Origin: Rhodoferax sp. TS-BS-61-7
GTDB lineage: Bacteria; Pseudomonadota; Gammaproteobacteria; Burkholderiales; Burkholderiaceae_C
Reading direction: 5' to 3'
DNA length: 64,000 nt
Assembly: GCF_002943465.1 (NCBI RefSeq)
Contig: NZ_PTQY01000003.1
Location: forward strand, 1 to 64,000
In this document: positions 36,122-44,658 of the stretch, piece by piece
How positions within the stretch are numbered: the first letter of the stretch is position 1
Layout: the number at the start of each line of letters is the position of its first letter
The notes under the pieces: generated by a model
What the model saw: only the letters and a program-made list of their open reading frames with translations
Database searches by the model: none
What the model was told of the DNA's origin: nothing
Position numbers and translations under genes: made by a program

Positions 36122-37294
36122 ATGCAAAAACGTAACTTCATTCGCACCGCTGCGGTCACCGCGCTGGCCGCCAGCTTAGGGCTGGCCTGGGCGCAAGACA
36201 CCACCTTCAAGATTGGCCTGCTGCTGCCGCTGACCGGGCCGTTTGCGTCCACCGGCAAACAGCTGGAGAGTGCGGCGCGCCTCTACATCGCCCAGAACGG
36301 AGACACCGTGGGAGGCAAAAAAGTGCAGCTGATTGTGAAAGACGACACCGGTGTGGCCGACGTTAGCAAGCGCCTGGCACAGGAGCTGGTGGTGAACGAC
36401 AAAGTGAACGTGCTGGCCGGTTTTGGCCTCACGCCGCTGGCCATGGCCAGTGCCACCATTGCCACCCAATCCAAAACCCCCATGGTGGTGATGGCGGCGG
36501 CCACCTCCAGCATTACCGAGGCCTCGCCCTACATCGTGCGCAGCAGCTTTACGGTGCCGCAGGTGGTGACCATCCTGGCGGACTGGGCCATCAAAAACGA
36601 CATCCGCAAGGTGGTAACGCTGGTGACCGACTACGCCCCGGGAGTGGACTCCGAGACCTGGTTCAACCAGCGTTTTGTGGCGCAGGGCGGGGTGGTGGTG
36701 GAGTCGCTGCGGGTACCGCTGCGCAGCCCGGACTTTGCGCCGTTTTTGCAAAAGGTGCGTGACGCCAAGCCCGACGCGCTGTTCACCTTTGTGCCCGCCG
36801 GCGTGGGCACGGCGCTGATGAAGCAGTTTGCCGAGCGCGGCATGGACAAGGCCGGCATCCGCGTGATTGCCGAGGGCAGCGTGACGGACGACGACATTCT
36901 GGATGGCATGGGTGAGGTGGCGCTGGGTGTGGTGACCGCGCACCACTACTCGGCCGCGCACAACTCGGCGCTTAACAAAAAGTTTGTCGAAGCCTTTGGC
37001 AAGGCCAATGGTGGCCTGCGCCCCAACTTCATGGCGGTGGGCGCCTATGACGGCATGCGCGTGATTTATGAGGCTGCCAAGGCCACGCAAGGTGGCACGG
37101 GCGAAGCACTGCTGCAGGCCATGAAAGGCCAGAGTTTTGAGAGCCCGCGCGGCCCGGTCACCATCGACCCACAGACGCGTGACGTGGTGCACAACATTTA
37201 TGTGCGTAAGGTGGAGAAGGTGGGTGGCCAGCTCTGGAACACCGAGGTGCAAACCTTCACCGCCGTCAAAGACCCGGCCAAGGCGGGCAAATAA
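36122..37294 (+). CDS. Branched-chain-amino-acid-type ABC transporter substrate-binding protein
   Basis: The 390-residue protein has a signal peptide (cleavage after LAWA, residue 24) and a Peripla_BP_6-type fold starting TFKIGLLLPLTGPFASTGK. It continues with LIVKDDTGVADVSKRLAQEL and a GFGLTPLAMASATIA segment. Family members bind amino acids, amides, aromatic acids and other small carboxylates. No LivH, LivM, LivG or LivF genes adjoin it, so the permease is elsewhere. It is the first gene of a three-gene run with a hydrolase and an NTF2-like protein, 98 bases after the tandem LysR gene, which may regulate it. Confidence 0.92.
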   Translation: MQKRNFIRTAAVTALAASLGLAWAQDTTFKIGLLLPLTGPFASTGKQLESAARLYIAQNGDTVGGKKVQLIVKDDTGVADVSKRLAQELVVNDKVNVLAGFGLTPLAMASATIATQSKTPMVVMAAATSSITEASPYIVRSSFTVPQVVTILADWAIKNDIRKVVTLVTDYAPGVDSETWFNQRFVAQGGVVVESLRVPLRSPDFAPFLQKVRDAKPDALFTFVPAGVGTALMKQFAERGMDKAGIRVIAEGSVTDDDILDGMGEVALGVVTAHHYSAAHNSALNKKFVEAFGKANGGLRPNFMAVGAYDGMRVIYEAAKATQGGTGEALLQAMKGQSFESPRGPVTIDPQTRDVVHNIYVRKVEKVGGQLWNTEVQTFTAVKDPAKAGK

Positions 37295-37296
37295 AC

Positions 37297-38022
37297 ATGG
37301 GCGCGTCGACACTCGTTTTGCTGCCCGGCCTGATGTGCGACGCCGGTGTGTGGGAGCCACTGTACCCGCACCTGCCTGCAGGCACCACGCCGTGGGTGGC
37401 CGACTACGGCATGGCCAACAGCCTGGGCGCCATGGCCACGCTGGTGCTGCAGCAGGCGCCGGCCGAGCGGTTTGCACTGGCTGGCCACTCCATGGGCGGG
37501 CGTGTGGCCATGGAGGTGCTGCGCCAGGCGCCGCAGCGCGTGACCGGCGTGGCGCTGATGGATACGGGCCACCTGCCGCGCGCAGCGGGTGAGGCCGGTG
37601 CGCAAGAGGCAGCCAAACGCCATGCCCTGCTGGAGGTGGCGCGCACCCAAGGTGTGCGTGCCATGGCCCAGACCTGGGTGCAGGGCATGGTGCACCCCGA
37701 CCGCTTGCAGGACGTGGCGCTGATTGAAGCAGTTGTGGCCATGTTTGCGCGCAAGAGCGCCGACGTGTTTGCTGCGCAGATCGAGGCCCTGCTGGCGCGG
37801 CCCGATGCCAGCGACGTGCTGCGTACGCTGGCCGTGCCCACCCTGCTGCAGTGTGGCGCGCAAGACAGCTGGTCGCCGCCCGCGCAACATGCAGACATGC
37901 AAACACTGGCGCGGCATGCCGTGCTGGACGTGATTGGCCATGCGGGCCACATGGCGCCTATGGAGCGGCCGCTGGCGGTGGCGCAAAGTTTGTTGCGCTG
38001 GTTGGTTGATACGGCGACATGA
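37297..38022 (+). CDS. Alpha/beta-fold hydrolase
   Basis: The 241-residue protein has the alpha/beta hydrolase core. An oxyanion-hole segment (LLPGLMCDAGVWEP, 7-20) precedes the nucleophile elbow GHSMGG near residue 67, a likely acid residue in GAQDSWSPP near 190, and the catalytic His in IGHAGHMAPMERP near 214. The substrate may be a small ester, lactone or ring-cleavage product. It starts two bases after the binding-protein stop and its own stop overlaps the next gene (ATGA), so the three genes form a tight operon. Confidence 0.9.
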   Translation: MGASTLVLLPGLMCDAGVWEPLYPHLPAGTTPWVADYGMANSLGAMATLVLQQAPAERFALAGHSMGGRVAMEVLRQAPQRVTGVALMDTGHLPRAAGEAGAQEAAKRHALLEVARTQGVRAMAQTWVQGMVHPDRLQDVALIEAVVAMFARKSADVFAAQIEALLARPDASDVLRTLAVPTLLQCGAQDSWSPPAQHADMQTLARHAVLDVIGHAGHMAPMERPLAVAQSLLRWLVDTAT

Positions 38023-38465
38023 GCACGCTGGAGACTTTGGCCGCAGAGGCCGCGTGCCGCGCCCTGGTGCTGCAGGGCGCCGACGCGGTGGACGGTGGGG
38101 ATGCGCAAGGCTTTGCCGCGCTGTTTGTGCCCGAGGGCACGTTGGTGCGGCCAGATGGTAGCGTGTTGCAAGGCCGTGCGGCCATTGCCCAGGCCTACGC
38201 CAACCGCGACCCGGACCGGCTGACCCAGCACTTGGTGTGCAACCAACAAGTGACTGTGGATGTGGTGCAAGGGCGGGCCCACGCCCGCAGCAAAGTTCTG
38301 TTCTGGACCGGCCGCCACAGCAGCCCATCCACCCCGCAGGGCCGCCCGGCCGACGTGGTCAGCCAGGTGGGTGAGTTCGTGGACCAGTTGGAGCACACCC
38401 CCGAAGGCTGGCGCATCCGCAGCCGCCACGCGCAGTTCATTTTGTACCGTGGAAGCGCGCCGTAG
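38019..38465 (+). CDS. SnoaL/NTF2-like protein
   Basis: The 148-residue protein has the NTF2-like cone fold pattern: an N-terminal helix (LVLQGADAVDGGDAQGFAAL), LFVPEGTLVRPDGSVLQGRA, and a C-terminal strand pair (GWRIRSRHAQFILY). Members of this group act as isomerases, dehydratases or ring-hydroxylating-oxygenase small subunits. It is coupled to the hydrolase by ATGA. The operon context suggests a catabolic enzyme. A repeat copy begins one base after its stop codon. Confidence 0.85.
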   Translation: MSTLETLAAEAACRALVLQGADAVDGGDAQGFAALFVPEGTLVRPDGSVLQGRAAIAQAYANRDPDRLTQHLVCNQQVTVDVVQGRAHARSKVLFWTGRHSSPSTPQGRPADVVSQVGEFVDQLEHTPEGWRIRSRHAQFILYRGSAP

Positions 38466-38466
38466 T

Positions 38467-38530
38467 TGCTATTGATTCAGTAGCTGCTCGCGCATATTCC
38501 ACGGGGGATAGCAGTCAATTTGACCAATAA
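38467..38530 (+). repeat. Dispersed repeat copy 5
   Basis: It starts TGCTATTGATTCAGTAGC, continues TGCTCGCGCATATTCCAC and ends GGATAGCAGTCAATTTGACC. It fills the space between the convergent ends of the NTF2-like gene and kynA. Confidence 0.85.
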
Positions 38531-38537
38531 TTTCTCC

Positions 38538-39431
38538 CTACAAGGACGTGCGCAACGTCCAGATCTCGGGGAACAGCACCACGTCCAGCATCTTGCGCAG
38601 GTAGCTCACGCCGCCGGTGCCGCCGGTGCCGCGCTTGAAACCGATCACGCGCTCCACGGTGGTGACGTGGCGGAAGCGCCAGAGGCGGAAGGCGTCTTCC
38701 AGATCGGTCAGTTCTTCGGCCAGCTGGTACAGGTCCCAGTGTTCGCGCGGCGCGCGGTACACCTGCAACCAGGCGGCTTCCACACCCGCGTCGGCCACAT
38801 AGGGCTGGGTCCAGTCGCGCTGCATGTGGCTGGCCGGCACGGTTATGCCGCGGCGGGCTATGAGTTTCAAGGCTTCGTCGTACAGCGAGGGCGCTGCGTA
38901 CGCAGCCTGCACCAGCGCCAGGCGCTCGGGCGCATGGGCGTGGGGTTTGAGCATGGCGGCGTTTTTGTTGCCCAGCGAGAACTCGATGCAGCGGTACTGA
39001 AAACTCTGGAAGCCGCTGCTTGCACCCAGGTAGGGCCGCATGGCGCTGTATTCGGGCGGCGTCATGGTGGCCAGCACGTCCCAGGCGTGCACCAGCTGCT
39101 CCATGATCTTGCTCACACGTGCCAGCATCTTGAAGGCGGGTGGCAAGTCGTCCTGCGCAATGTGCGCAATGGCGGCCGTCAGCTCGTGCAGCATGAGTTT
39201 CATCCACAGCTCGCTGGTCTGGTGCTGGATGATGAACAGCAGCTCGTCGTGCGTGGGCGAGAGCGGCTTCTGCGCCGACAGGATGGTGTCGATCTGCAGG
39301 TAGTCGCCATAGCTCATGCTTTGGCTGAAGTCGAGCTGGGCCTTTTCGTCGGCCACGATGGACTCGCCCGCGGATGATGCCGGGTGGGCTGCGGCCCCGT
39401 GCATGGGGCAGCCAGAGGTGGGCTCGCTCAT
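38538..39431 (-). CDS. kynA: Tryptophan 2,3-dioxygenase
   Basis: KynA is a haem enzyme that opens the indole ring of L-tryptophan to N-formylkynurenine. The 297-residue protein has the family segments [19 protein letters not shown] near 35, [19 protein letters not shown] near 70 with the active-site His, and [20 protein letters not shown] near 250 with the axial haem His. It starts one base after the kynU stop (TGAGATG), so the two form an operon. Kynurenine formamidase (KynB) is not encoded in this window. Confidence 0.97.
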   Translation of the reverse strand: MSEPTSGCPMHGAAAHPASSAGESIVADEKAQLDFSQSMSYGDYLQIDTILSAQKPLSPTHDELLFIIQHQTSELWMKLMLHELTAAIAHIAQDDLPPAFKMLARVSKIMEQLVHAWDVLATMTPPEYSAMRPYLGASSGFQSFQYRCIEFSLGNKNAAMLKPHAHAPERLALVQAAYAAPSLYDEALKLIARRGITVPASHMQRDWTQPYVADAGVEAAWLQVYRAPREHWDLYQLAEELTDLEDAFRLWRFRHVTTVERVIGFKRGTGGTGGVSYLRKMLDVVLFPEIWTLRTSL

Positions 39432-39432
39432 C

Positions 39433-40734
39433 TCAGGTCACCGCGTGTTTTTGGTTGAATTCGGGGCGCTTCCATTCTTCGGTTTCGAGCACCTGGCGCA
39501 GTTGCTCTACCGCATTCCACACATCTTCAAACCCGATGTAGAGCGGCGTGAAGCCAAAGCGCAGGATGTCTTTGTGGATGCCGTCGTCACCCGCGCGGAA
39601 GTCACCAATCACGCCGCGCGCAATCAGCGCCTGCACGATGGCAAAGGCACCCGAGCCACCCACCGCATGCTCACGCGTCAGGCAGACTTGCGAGCCGCGT
39701 TGCGCGTGGGCGCGTGGGGTCGCCAGGCCCAGGCCGTAGCCCTGGCAGCGTTCTTCCACCAGTTGGATATACACGTCGGTCAGCGCCAGCGACTTGGTGC
39801 GCAGCGCGGCCATGCCGCCCAGCTTGTCGGCGGCTTCAAAGCCTTCCAAACCGCAGCCCAGCAGCGACATGCTGACGATGGGCTGCGTGCCGCACAGGTA
39901 GCGGGTGATGCCGGGGGCGGGTTGGTACTCGGGTGTGAAAGCGAATGGAGCCGCGTGGCCCCACCAGCCCGACAGCGGCTGCCAGAAGCGGTCCGCATGT
40001 TTGGGGTGTACCCACACAAAGGCCGGCGCGCCGGGGCCACCGTTCAGGTACTTGTAGCCGCAGCCAATCGAGAAGTCGGCGTTGGACGCCTTGAGCGTCA
40101 CAGGCACGGCACCCGCGCTGTGCGCGAGGTCCCACACCACCAGCGCGCCTGCCGCATGGGCCGCGGCCGTCACCGCGGTCATGTCGTGCATGGCACCGGT
40201 GCGGTAGTTCACATGGGTGAGCATCAGTACGGCCACGTCGGCCGTGAGTGCGCTGGCAATCTCTTCGGGCTCCACCAGCTTGAGCGTGTAGCCGCGTTCC
40301 TTGCACAGGCCTTCGGCGATGTAGAGGTCGGTGGGGAAGTTGCTGCGCTCGCTCACGATGAGTTTGCGCTGGGGCGCGTCCTGCGCGGCAATAGACAGCG
40401 CGGCGGACAGCACCTTGAACAGGTTGATGGAGGTGGTGTCGGTGGCCACCACTTCGTCGGTATCGGCGCCAATCAGTGGGGCAATGCGGTTGCCCAGGCG
40501 CTGTGGCAGGCTGAACCAGCCGGCCGTGTTCCAGGAGCGGATCAGGCCCTGGCCCCATTCCTGGGTGACCACTTCGGCGGCGCGTGCGGCGGCGGTTTTG
40601 GGCATCACGCCCAGGGAGTTGCCGTCCAGGTAAATCACGCCGGCGGGGATGTCAAACAGCTCGCGCAGCGGGCGCAGCGTATCGGCGGCGTCCAGCGCCT
40701 GGCAGTCTTGCAAAGTGGTGGTGGAAGTGCTCAT
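39433..40734 (-). CDS. kynU: Kynureninase
   Basis: KynU is a PLP enzyme that splits kynurenine to anthranilate and alanine. The 433-residue protein has YLDGNSLG near residue 38, [13 protein letters not shown] near 205, and the PLP-binding Lys in [16 protein letters not shown] near 232. The ATG at 40734 gives the standard N-terminus. An in-frame ATG 13 codons upstream is less likely. With kynA it makes the anthranilate route of tryptophan degradation, lacking only the formamidase step here. No regulator of the pathway adjoins the operon. Confidence 0.97.
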   Translation of the reverse strand: MSTSTTTLQDCQALDAADTLRPLRELFDIPAGVIYLDGNSLGVMPKTAAARAAEVVTQEWGQGLIRSWNTAGWFSLPQRLGNRIAPLIGADTDEVVATDTTSINLFKVLSAALSIAAQDAPQRKLIVSERSNFPTDLYIAEGLCKERGYTLKLVEPEEIASALTADVAVLMLTHVNYRTGAMHDMTAVTAAAHAAGALVVWDLAHSAGAVPVTLKASNADFSIGCGYKYLNGGPGAPAFVWVHPKHADRFWQPLSGWWGHAAPFAFTPEYQPAPGITRYLCGTQPIVSMSLLGCGLEGFEAADKLGGMAALRTKSLALTDVYIQLVEERCQGYGLGLATPRAHAQRGSQVCLTREHAVGGSGAFAIVQALIARGVIGDFRAGDDGIHKDILRFGFTPLYIGFEDVWNAVEQLRQVLETEEWKRPEFNQKHAVT

Positions 40735-40851
40735 GTCGGTCCTCAAATTCGTAAAGCGGCGCAAAGGTAACACCTGGTTTCAAAGCGTGGTGTCGGTTAT
40801 TTCCAACAGGTTCACAATCGGGCTTTCCAAGCAGAAATACAAGGAGTCGTT

Positions 40852-41343
40852 ATGCACCGTCCCTCTCAATCCCTCACATCTTTGGCCCGCGCTACTGCGC
40901 TGCTGTTCACCGGCGTTGTGCTGGCCGCCGCCGCCCAAGCGGCCAAGCCCGAGTGGGCTGGCAAAGGAAAAAACAAACAAGGTGAAGAAGAACACCGGCA
41001 GGAGCAGGGCGCGGCAGTAGAAATCCGCGTGGGCGGCTACTTTGGCGATGACCAGCGCCATGCCGCACATGACTACTACGGCAAGCAAAAAGCCAAGGGC
41101 CACTGCCCGCCCGGCCTGGCCAAAAAGAACAATGGTTGTATGCCCCCGGGCCAGGCCAAGAAGTGGGCCAAAGGCCAGCCCTTGCCACGGGACGTGGTCT
41201 TTTACCCCGTGCCCCGGGCGGTGACCGTGAAGATCGGTCTGCCACCTGCAGGTTACAAATATGTGCGCGTAGCGAATGACATTTTGATGATCGCCATCGG
41301 TACCAGCATGGTGGTGGATGCGATTGAAGACCTGATGCGTTAA
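40852..41343 (+). CDS. Exported CigR/RcnB-like protein
   Basis: The 163-residue protein has a signal peptide (cleavage near residue 30, AAAQA). A highly charged Lys/Gly/Glu-rich region follows, then a GHCPPGLAKKNNGCMPPGQAKK repeat-like segment, PLPRDVVFYPVPRA, and a C-terminal hydrophobic stretch (VRVANDILMIAIGTSMVVDA). This order resembles the RcnB/CigR-like family of periplasmic proteins, some linked to metal homeostasis or virulence control. It is monocistronic, with ribosome site AAGGAG. Its function here is unknown. Confidence 0.8.
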   Translation: MHRPSQSLTSLARATALLFTGVVLAAAAQAAKPEWAGKGKNKQGEEEHRQEQGAAVEIRVGGYFGDDQRHAAHDYYGKQKAKGHCPPGLAKKNNGCMPPGQAKKWAKGQPLPRDVVFYPVPRAVTVKIGLPPAGYKYVRVANDILMIAIGTSMVVDAIEDLMR

Positions 41344-41356
41344 GGCAGCATCAATC

Positions 41357-41410
41357 AGACACACGGACCCCTGCGTGCAAGCCGTGCTTGCTGCGAGGGG
41401 CTGGGTGTCT
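41357..41410. terminator. Nested hairpin between convergent genes, possible terminator
   Basis: Three nested inverted repeats share one axis: AGACAC/GTGTCT (41357/41405), CCCCT/AGGGG (41368/41396) and GCAAG/CTTGC (41377/41387). The structure ends both the exported-protein gene and argF. No T run follows, so it is at best an imperfect terminator. Confidence 0.45.
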
Positions 41411-41417
41411 CAGGGTT

Positions 41418-42380
41418 TCAGAGTTTGCCTAGCAGCAGGTACTCCATGAGCGCCTTCTGCACGTGCATGCGGTTTTCGGCCTCATCCCAGACCACGCTTT
41501 GCGGCCCGTCGATCACTTCGGCTTCCACCTCTTCGCCACGGTGGGCGGGCAGGCAGTGCATGAACAGCGCATTGGGTGCGGCCACGGCCATCATTTTGCG
41601 GTCCACACACCAGGCGGCAAAGGCCTTGCGGCGCACTTCGTTCTCGGCCTCGTAGCCCATGCTGGTCCACACATCGGTGGTGATGAGGTCGGCACCGCGG
41701 CAGGCTTCCAGCGGGTCACTATAAGTTTTATAGCTGCCCGCGCCCATTCCACCGGCGCTGGCGGCCAATTTTTCATTCACCTCGTAACCACTGGGGGTGC
41801 TCACGCGCAGGTGGAAGCCCAGAATGGCGGCTGCCTGCAGCCAGGTGTTGGCCATGTTGTTGCCGTCGCCCACCCAGGTCACCGTTTTGCCTTCGATGGG
41901 GCCACGGTGCTCGATGTAGGTGAAGATGTCGGCCAAAATTTGGCAGGGGTGGAACTCGTTGGTCAGGCCGTTGATGACGGGCACGCGCGAGTTGGCGGCA
42001 AAGGCCTCCAGCTTGGTCTGCTCGTAGGTGCGGATCATCACGATGTCGGTCATGCGGCTGATGACCTTGGCGCTGTCCTCAATCGGCTCGGCGCGGCCCA
42101 GCTGGCTGTCACCCGTGGTCAGGTGCACCACGCTGCCGCCCAGCTGGTACATGCCGGCCTCAAAGCTCACCCGCGTGCGGGTTGAGGCTTTTTCAAAAAT
42201 CATGGCCAGCGTGCGGTCTGCCAGCGGGTGGTGGCGCTCAAACCGTTTGAACTTGGCTTTGATAAACGCCGTGCGCTCCAGCAGGTAGCGGTATTCCTCG
42301 GTCGTGAAGTCGTCAAACTGCAGGTAGTGCCGCACGGGCGGCGCTCCCTGGGGCAGGGTGCTGGGTACTACGGGGTTCAT
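41418..42380 (-). CDS. argF: Ornithine carbamoyltransferase
   Basis: ArgF makes citrulline from ornithine and carbamoyl phosphate in arginine synthesis. The 320-residue protein has the carbamoyl-phosphate motif STRTR in FEKASTRTRVSFE near residue 66, HPCQILADI near 145, the ornithine loop around DVWTSMG, and HCLPAHRGEEV near 280. The ATG at 42380 overlaps the argD stop (ATGA), showing translational coupling with the preceding step of the pathway. Confidence 0.97.
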   Translation of the reverse strand: MNPVVPSTLPQGAPPVRHYLQFDDFTTEEYRYLLERTAFIKAKFKRFERHHPLADRTLAMIFEKASTRTRVSFEAGMYQLGGSVVHLTTGDSQLGRAEPIEDSAKVISRMTDIVMIRTYEQTKLEAFAANSRVPVINGLTNEFHPCQILADIFTYIEHRGPIEGKTVTWVGDGNNMANTWLQAAAILGFHLRVSTPSGYEVNEKLAASAGGMGAGSYKTYSDPLEACRGADLITTDVWTSMGYEAENEVRRKAFAAWCVDRKMMAVAAPNALFMHCLPAHRGEEVEAEVIDGPQSVVWDEAENRMHVQKALMEYLLLGKL

Positions 42381-43594
42381 GCGGCCTCCTTCAGCAGGGC
42401 CGAGATCAGCGGGGCCAGGATGGCAACAATCTCGTCGACGTCTGCCGTGGTCAGGATCAGCGGAGGCACCAAGCGCACCACGGTGTCCGCGGTGACACTG
42501 ATCAGCAGGCCGGCATCAAGGGCGCGTTGCACCAGCGCACCGCAAGGCTTGGCCAGGTCAATGCCCAGCATCAGGCCCTGGCCGCGCACTTCTTTCACGC
42601 CGCCGTTAGCAATCTCGGCGTGCAAAGCTTTTTCCAAACTGGCCTTCAGGTAGTTGCCCACCTTCTCCGCATTCGCCAGCAGGCCTTCGGCTTCCATGAT
42701 GCGGATGGTTTCGACCCCGGCGCGCATGGCCAGCGGGTTGCCGCCAAAGGTGGAACCGTGGTTGCCGGGTTGGAAGATGGTGGCGGCCTTGGGACCCACC
42801 ACCACCGCGCCCACTGGCACGCCAGAGCCCAGGCCCTTGGCCAATGGCATCACGTCGGGCTTAATGCCAGCCCACTGGTGGGCAAACCACTTGCCGGTGC
42901 GGCCCATGCCGCACTGCACTTCGTCAATCATCAAGAGCCAGTCGCGCTGGTCACACAAGGCACGCACGTCGCGCAGGTAGTCCATGTGCATGGGGTTCAC
43001 GCCGCCTTCGCCCTGGATGGCTTCAAAGAACACGGCCACCACATTGGGGTTGCCTTCGGTTGCGGCCTTCAGTGCGTCAATGTTGTTGACGGGTACGCGG
43101 ATGAAGCCTTCCACCAGTGGGCCAAAGCCGGCTTGCACCTTGGGGTTGCCGGTGGCGCTCAGGGTGGCAATGCTGCGGCCGTGGAAGGCCTTCTCGTACA
43201 CCACTACCTCGGGGCGCTCAATACCCTTGTCGTGGCCGAACTTGCGTGCCAGCTTGAGCGCGGCTTCGTTAGCCTCCAGGCCGGTTGAGCAGAAGAACAC
43301 ATTCGTCATGCCCGAGCGTTCGACCAGCAGCTTGGCCAGCTCTTCTTGCAGGGGGATGTGGTAGTAGTTGGAGGTGTGGATCAGCTTGGTCAACTGGTCT
43401 TGCAGCGCGGGCACCAGTTGGGGGTGATTGTGGCCCAGGGTGTTGACGGCAATGCCGCCCAGCGCGTCCAGGTATTCGCGGCCATTCACGTCCCACACGC
43501 GGCAGCCTTGGCCATGGCTCAGGGCGATGGGCAGGCGGCCATAGGTGTTCATCACGTGGGGCGAAGACGGCGTGGTAACGGTGGCGGCGGTCAT
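42377..43594 (-). CDS. argD: Acetylornithine aminotransferase
   Basis: ArgD is a PLP enzyme that makes N-acetylornithine and may also serve in lysine synthesis as a succinyl-diaminopimelate transaminase. The 405-residue class-III aminotransferase has SGMTNVFFCSTGLEANEAAL near 100, MIDEVQCGMGRTGKW near 220 and the PLP Lys in LAKGLGSGVPVGAV near 250. The ATG at 43594 gives the normal N-terminus (MTAATVTTPSSPHVMNTYGR). A stable hairpin lies in the 5' leader at 43627-43658. It heads the argDF operon. Confidence 0.96.
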   Translation of the reverse strand: MTAATVTTPSSPHVMNTYGRLPIALSHGQGCRVWDVNGREYLDALGGIAVNTLGHNHPQLVPALQDQLTKLIHTSNYYHIPLQEELAKLLVERSGMTNVFFCSTGLEANEAALKLARKFGHDKGIERPEVVVYEKAFHGRSIATLSATGNPKVQAGFGPLVEGFIRVPVNNIDALKAATEGNPNVVAVFFEAIQGEGGVNPMHMDYLRDVRALCDQRDWLLMIDEVQCGMGRTGKWFAHQWAGIKPDVMPLAKGLGSGVPVGAVVVGPKAATIFQPGNHGSTFGGNPLAMRAGVETIRIMEAEGLLANAEKVGNYLKASLEKALHAEIANGGVKEVRGQGLMLGIDLAKPCGALVQRALDAGLLISVTADTVVRLVPPLILTTADVDEIVAILAPLISALLKEAA

Positions 43595-43626
43595 GCAATA
43601 ACTCCGGGGTTGGCTACAAAACAAGG

Positions 43627-43658
43627 CGGCCCAACTTGAACAAAGGCAGGTTGGGCCG
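43627..43658 (-). promoter_or_regulatory. Leader hairpin upstream of argD
   Basis: CGGCCCAAC (43627-43635) and GTTGGGCCG (43650-43658) form a perfect 9-bp, GC-rich stem with a 14-base loop, 33 bases upstream of the argD start. On the minus strand it is followed by CCTTGTTTTGT. It could be an attenuator or a simple 5' stabiliser. The rest of the 243-base spacer to 43837 holds a palindrome ATCACAGTGAT (43711-43721) and presumably both divergent promoters. Confidence 0.5.
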
Positions 43659-43837
43659 TTGAAGCCTGATTTTAGGCGCATGCCCAGTGGCCGTTTGGTG
43701 ACAAATGCACATCACAGTGATGCACGCCGGCATAGCTGCTTTGTCATCTGGACGACAGCGGAGCGGGTAGAATTCTTGTGCGGCGCAGCACAGCATCAAG
43801 ACCCTGCGCGGACCCTGCCGCCCTAACCCTGTAACCG

Positions 43838-44149
43838 ATGGCTTCCACTCCTTCCAAAGAACTCTACATCCTGGGATTGACCTTGCAAGGCAAGACGTTT
43901 CGCCCCAGCGATTGGGCAGAGCGACTGGCTGGGGTGATGAGCCAGTTTCGCCCCGGCGGCCCGCAGCCGGGCAGCCATCTGGGTTACTCTCCTTGGTGTG
44001 TGCCCACCTCGTTCGGGCAGACCAAATGTGTCATAGTTCACAGCGACCTGCGTGACTACGACGTGATGGCCTGGGACTTTTGCCTGAACTTTGCGCGCGA
44101 CAACGAATTGCAGGTCAGCGAAACCCGTCCCGAAATTCCACCGTGTTGA
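43838..44149 (+). CDS. DUF3579 family protein
   Basis: This 103-residue protein matches the small DUF3579 family of betaproteobacteria. It begins MASTPSKELYILGLTLQGK and has the FRPSDWAERLAGVM segment and the C-terminal CLNFARDNELQV. It is cytosolic with no signal sequence. The gene stands between argD (divergent) and rpsT (convergent), a position that I recall as common in Burkholderiales. Its function is not known. A strong terminator follows. Confidence 0.88.
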   Translation: MASTPSKELYILGLTLQGKTFRPSDWAERLAGVMSQFRPGGPQPGSHLGYSPWCVPTSFGQTKCVIVHSDLRDYDVMAWDFCLNFARDNELQVSETRPEIPPC

Positions 44150-44191
44150 TACGACCGCCCCCGGCGCAACCCACACGCGGGACCCGGAAAC

Positions 44192-44221
44192 AAAAAAGCC
44201 GTTCAAATGAACGGCTTTTTT
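44192..44221. terminator. Bidirectional Rho-independent terminator
   Basis: The stem GCCGTTCA/TGAACGGC (8 bp, loop AA) is flanked by AAAAAA and TTTTTT. It can stop both the DUF3579 gene on the plus strand and rpsT on the minus strand. Confidence 0.93.
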
Positions 44222-44292
44222 GCTTTGCTGACAGCGCACCCACTACAAACGGCGAATCCTGACGGGCAGGATTCGTGCGATTGCCTAACGAG

Positions 44293-44592
44293 TTAGGCGG
44301 CGAGTGCCAAGGCTTTCACCTTGGTAGCCAAACGACTCTTGTCGCGGGCTGCTTTGTTCTTGTGGAAGATGCCCTTGTCGGCCACGGTGTCCACCACGGC
44401 TTGCATCTTGGCAAACAGTTCACCGGCTTTGGTCTTGTCACCAGCCAGAACTGCTTTTTCCACGTTCTTCACCGCAGTGCGGTATTTGGAGCGCAGGGAA
44501 GTGTTCGCTGCGTTGATTTTGACGTCCTGGCGGACGCGTTTACGGCCCGACGCCAGGCGCGGGTTCTTTTTCTTGGGTTTTCCAGATGCCAT
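44293..44592 (-). CDS. rpsT: 30S ribosomal protein S20
   Basis: S20 binds 16S rRNA early in assembly of the small subunit. The 99-residue protein is strongly basic and contains the family pattern throughout: [17 protein letters not shown] near the start, [16 protein letters not shown] in the middle, and [20 protein letters not shown] near the end. Length and sequence fit S20 fully. It is monocistronic, with a terminator about 70 bases beyond its stop. Confidence 0.99.
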   Translation of the reverse strand: MASGKPKKKNPRLASGRKRVRQDVKINAANTSLRSKYRTAVKNVEKAVLAGDKTKAGELFAKMQAVVDTVADKGIFHKNKAARDKSRLATKVKALALAA

Positions 44593-44658
44593 AGTAAATA
44601 TTCCTTGTGTCTGAGGATGTTGTCAGCAAAGCCAAAGATTATACACCGGGGCCCTGAA

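Noticed and set aside
43731..43741. ATAGCTGCT motif in the argD spacer as another repeat copy
   Set aside because: Only nine bases match. The GCGCA block and the GGCTAGAGGCC end are absent.
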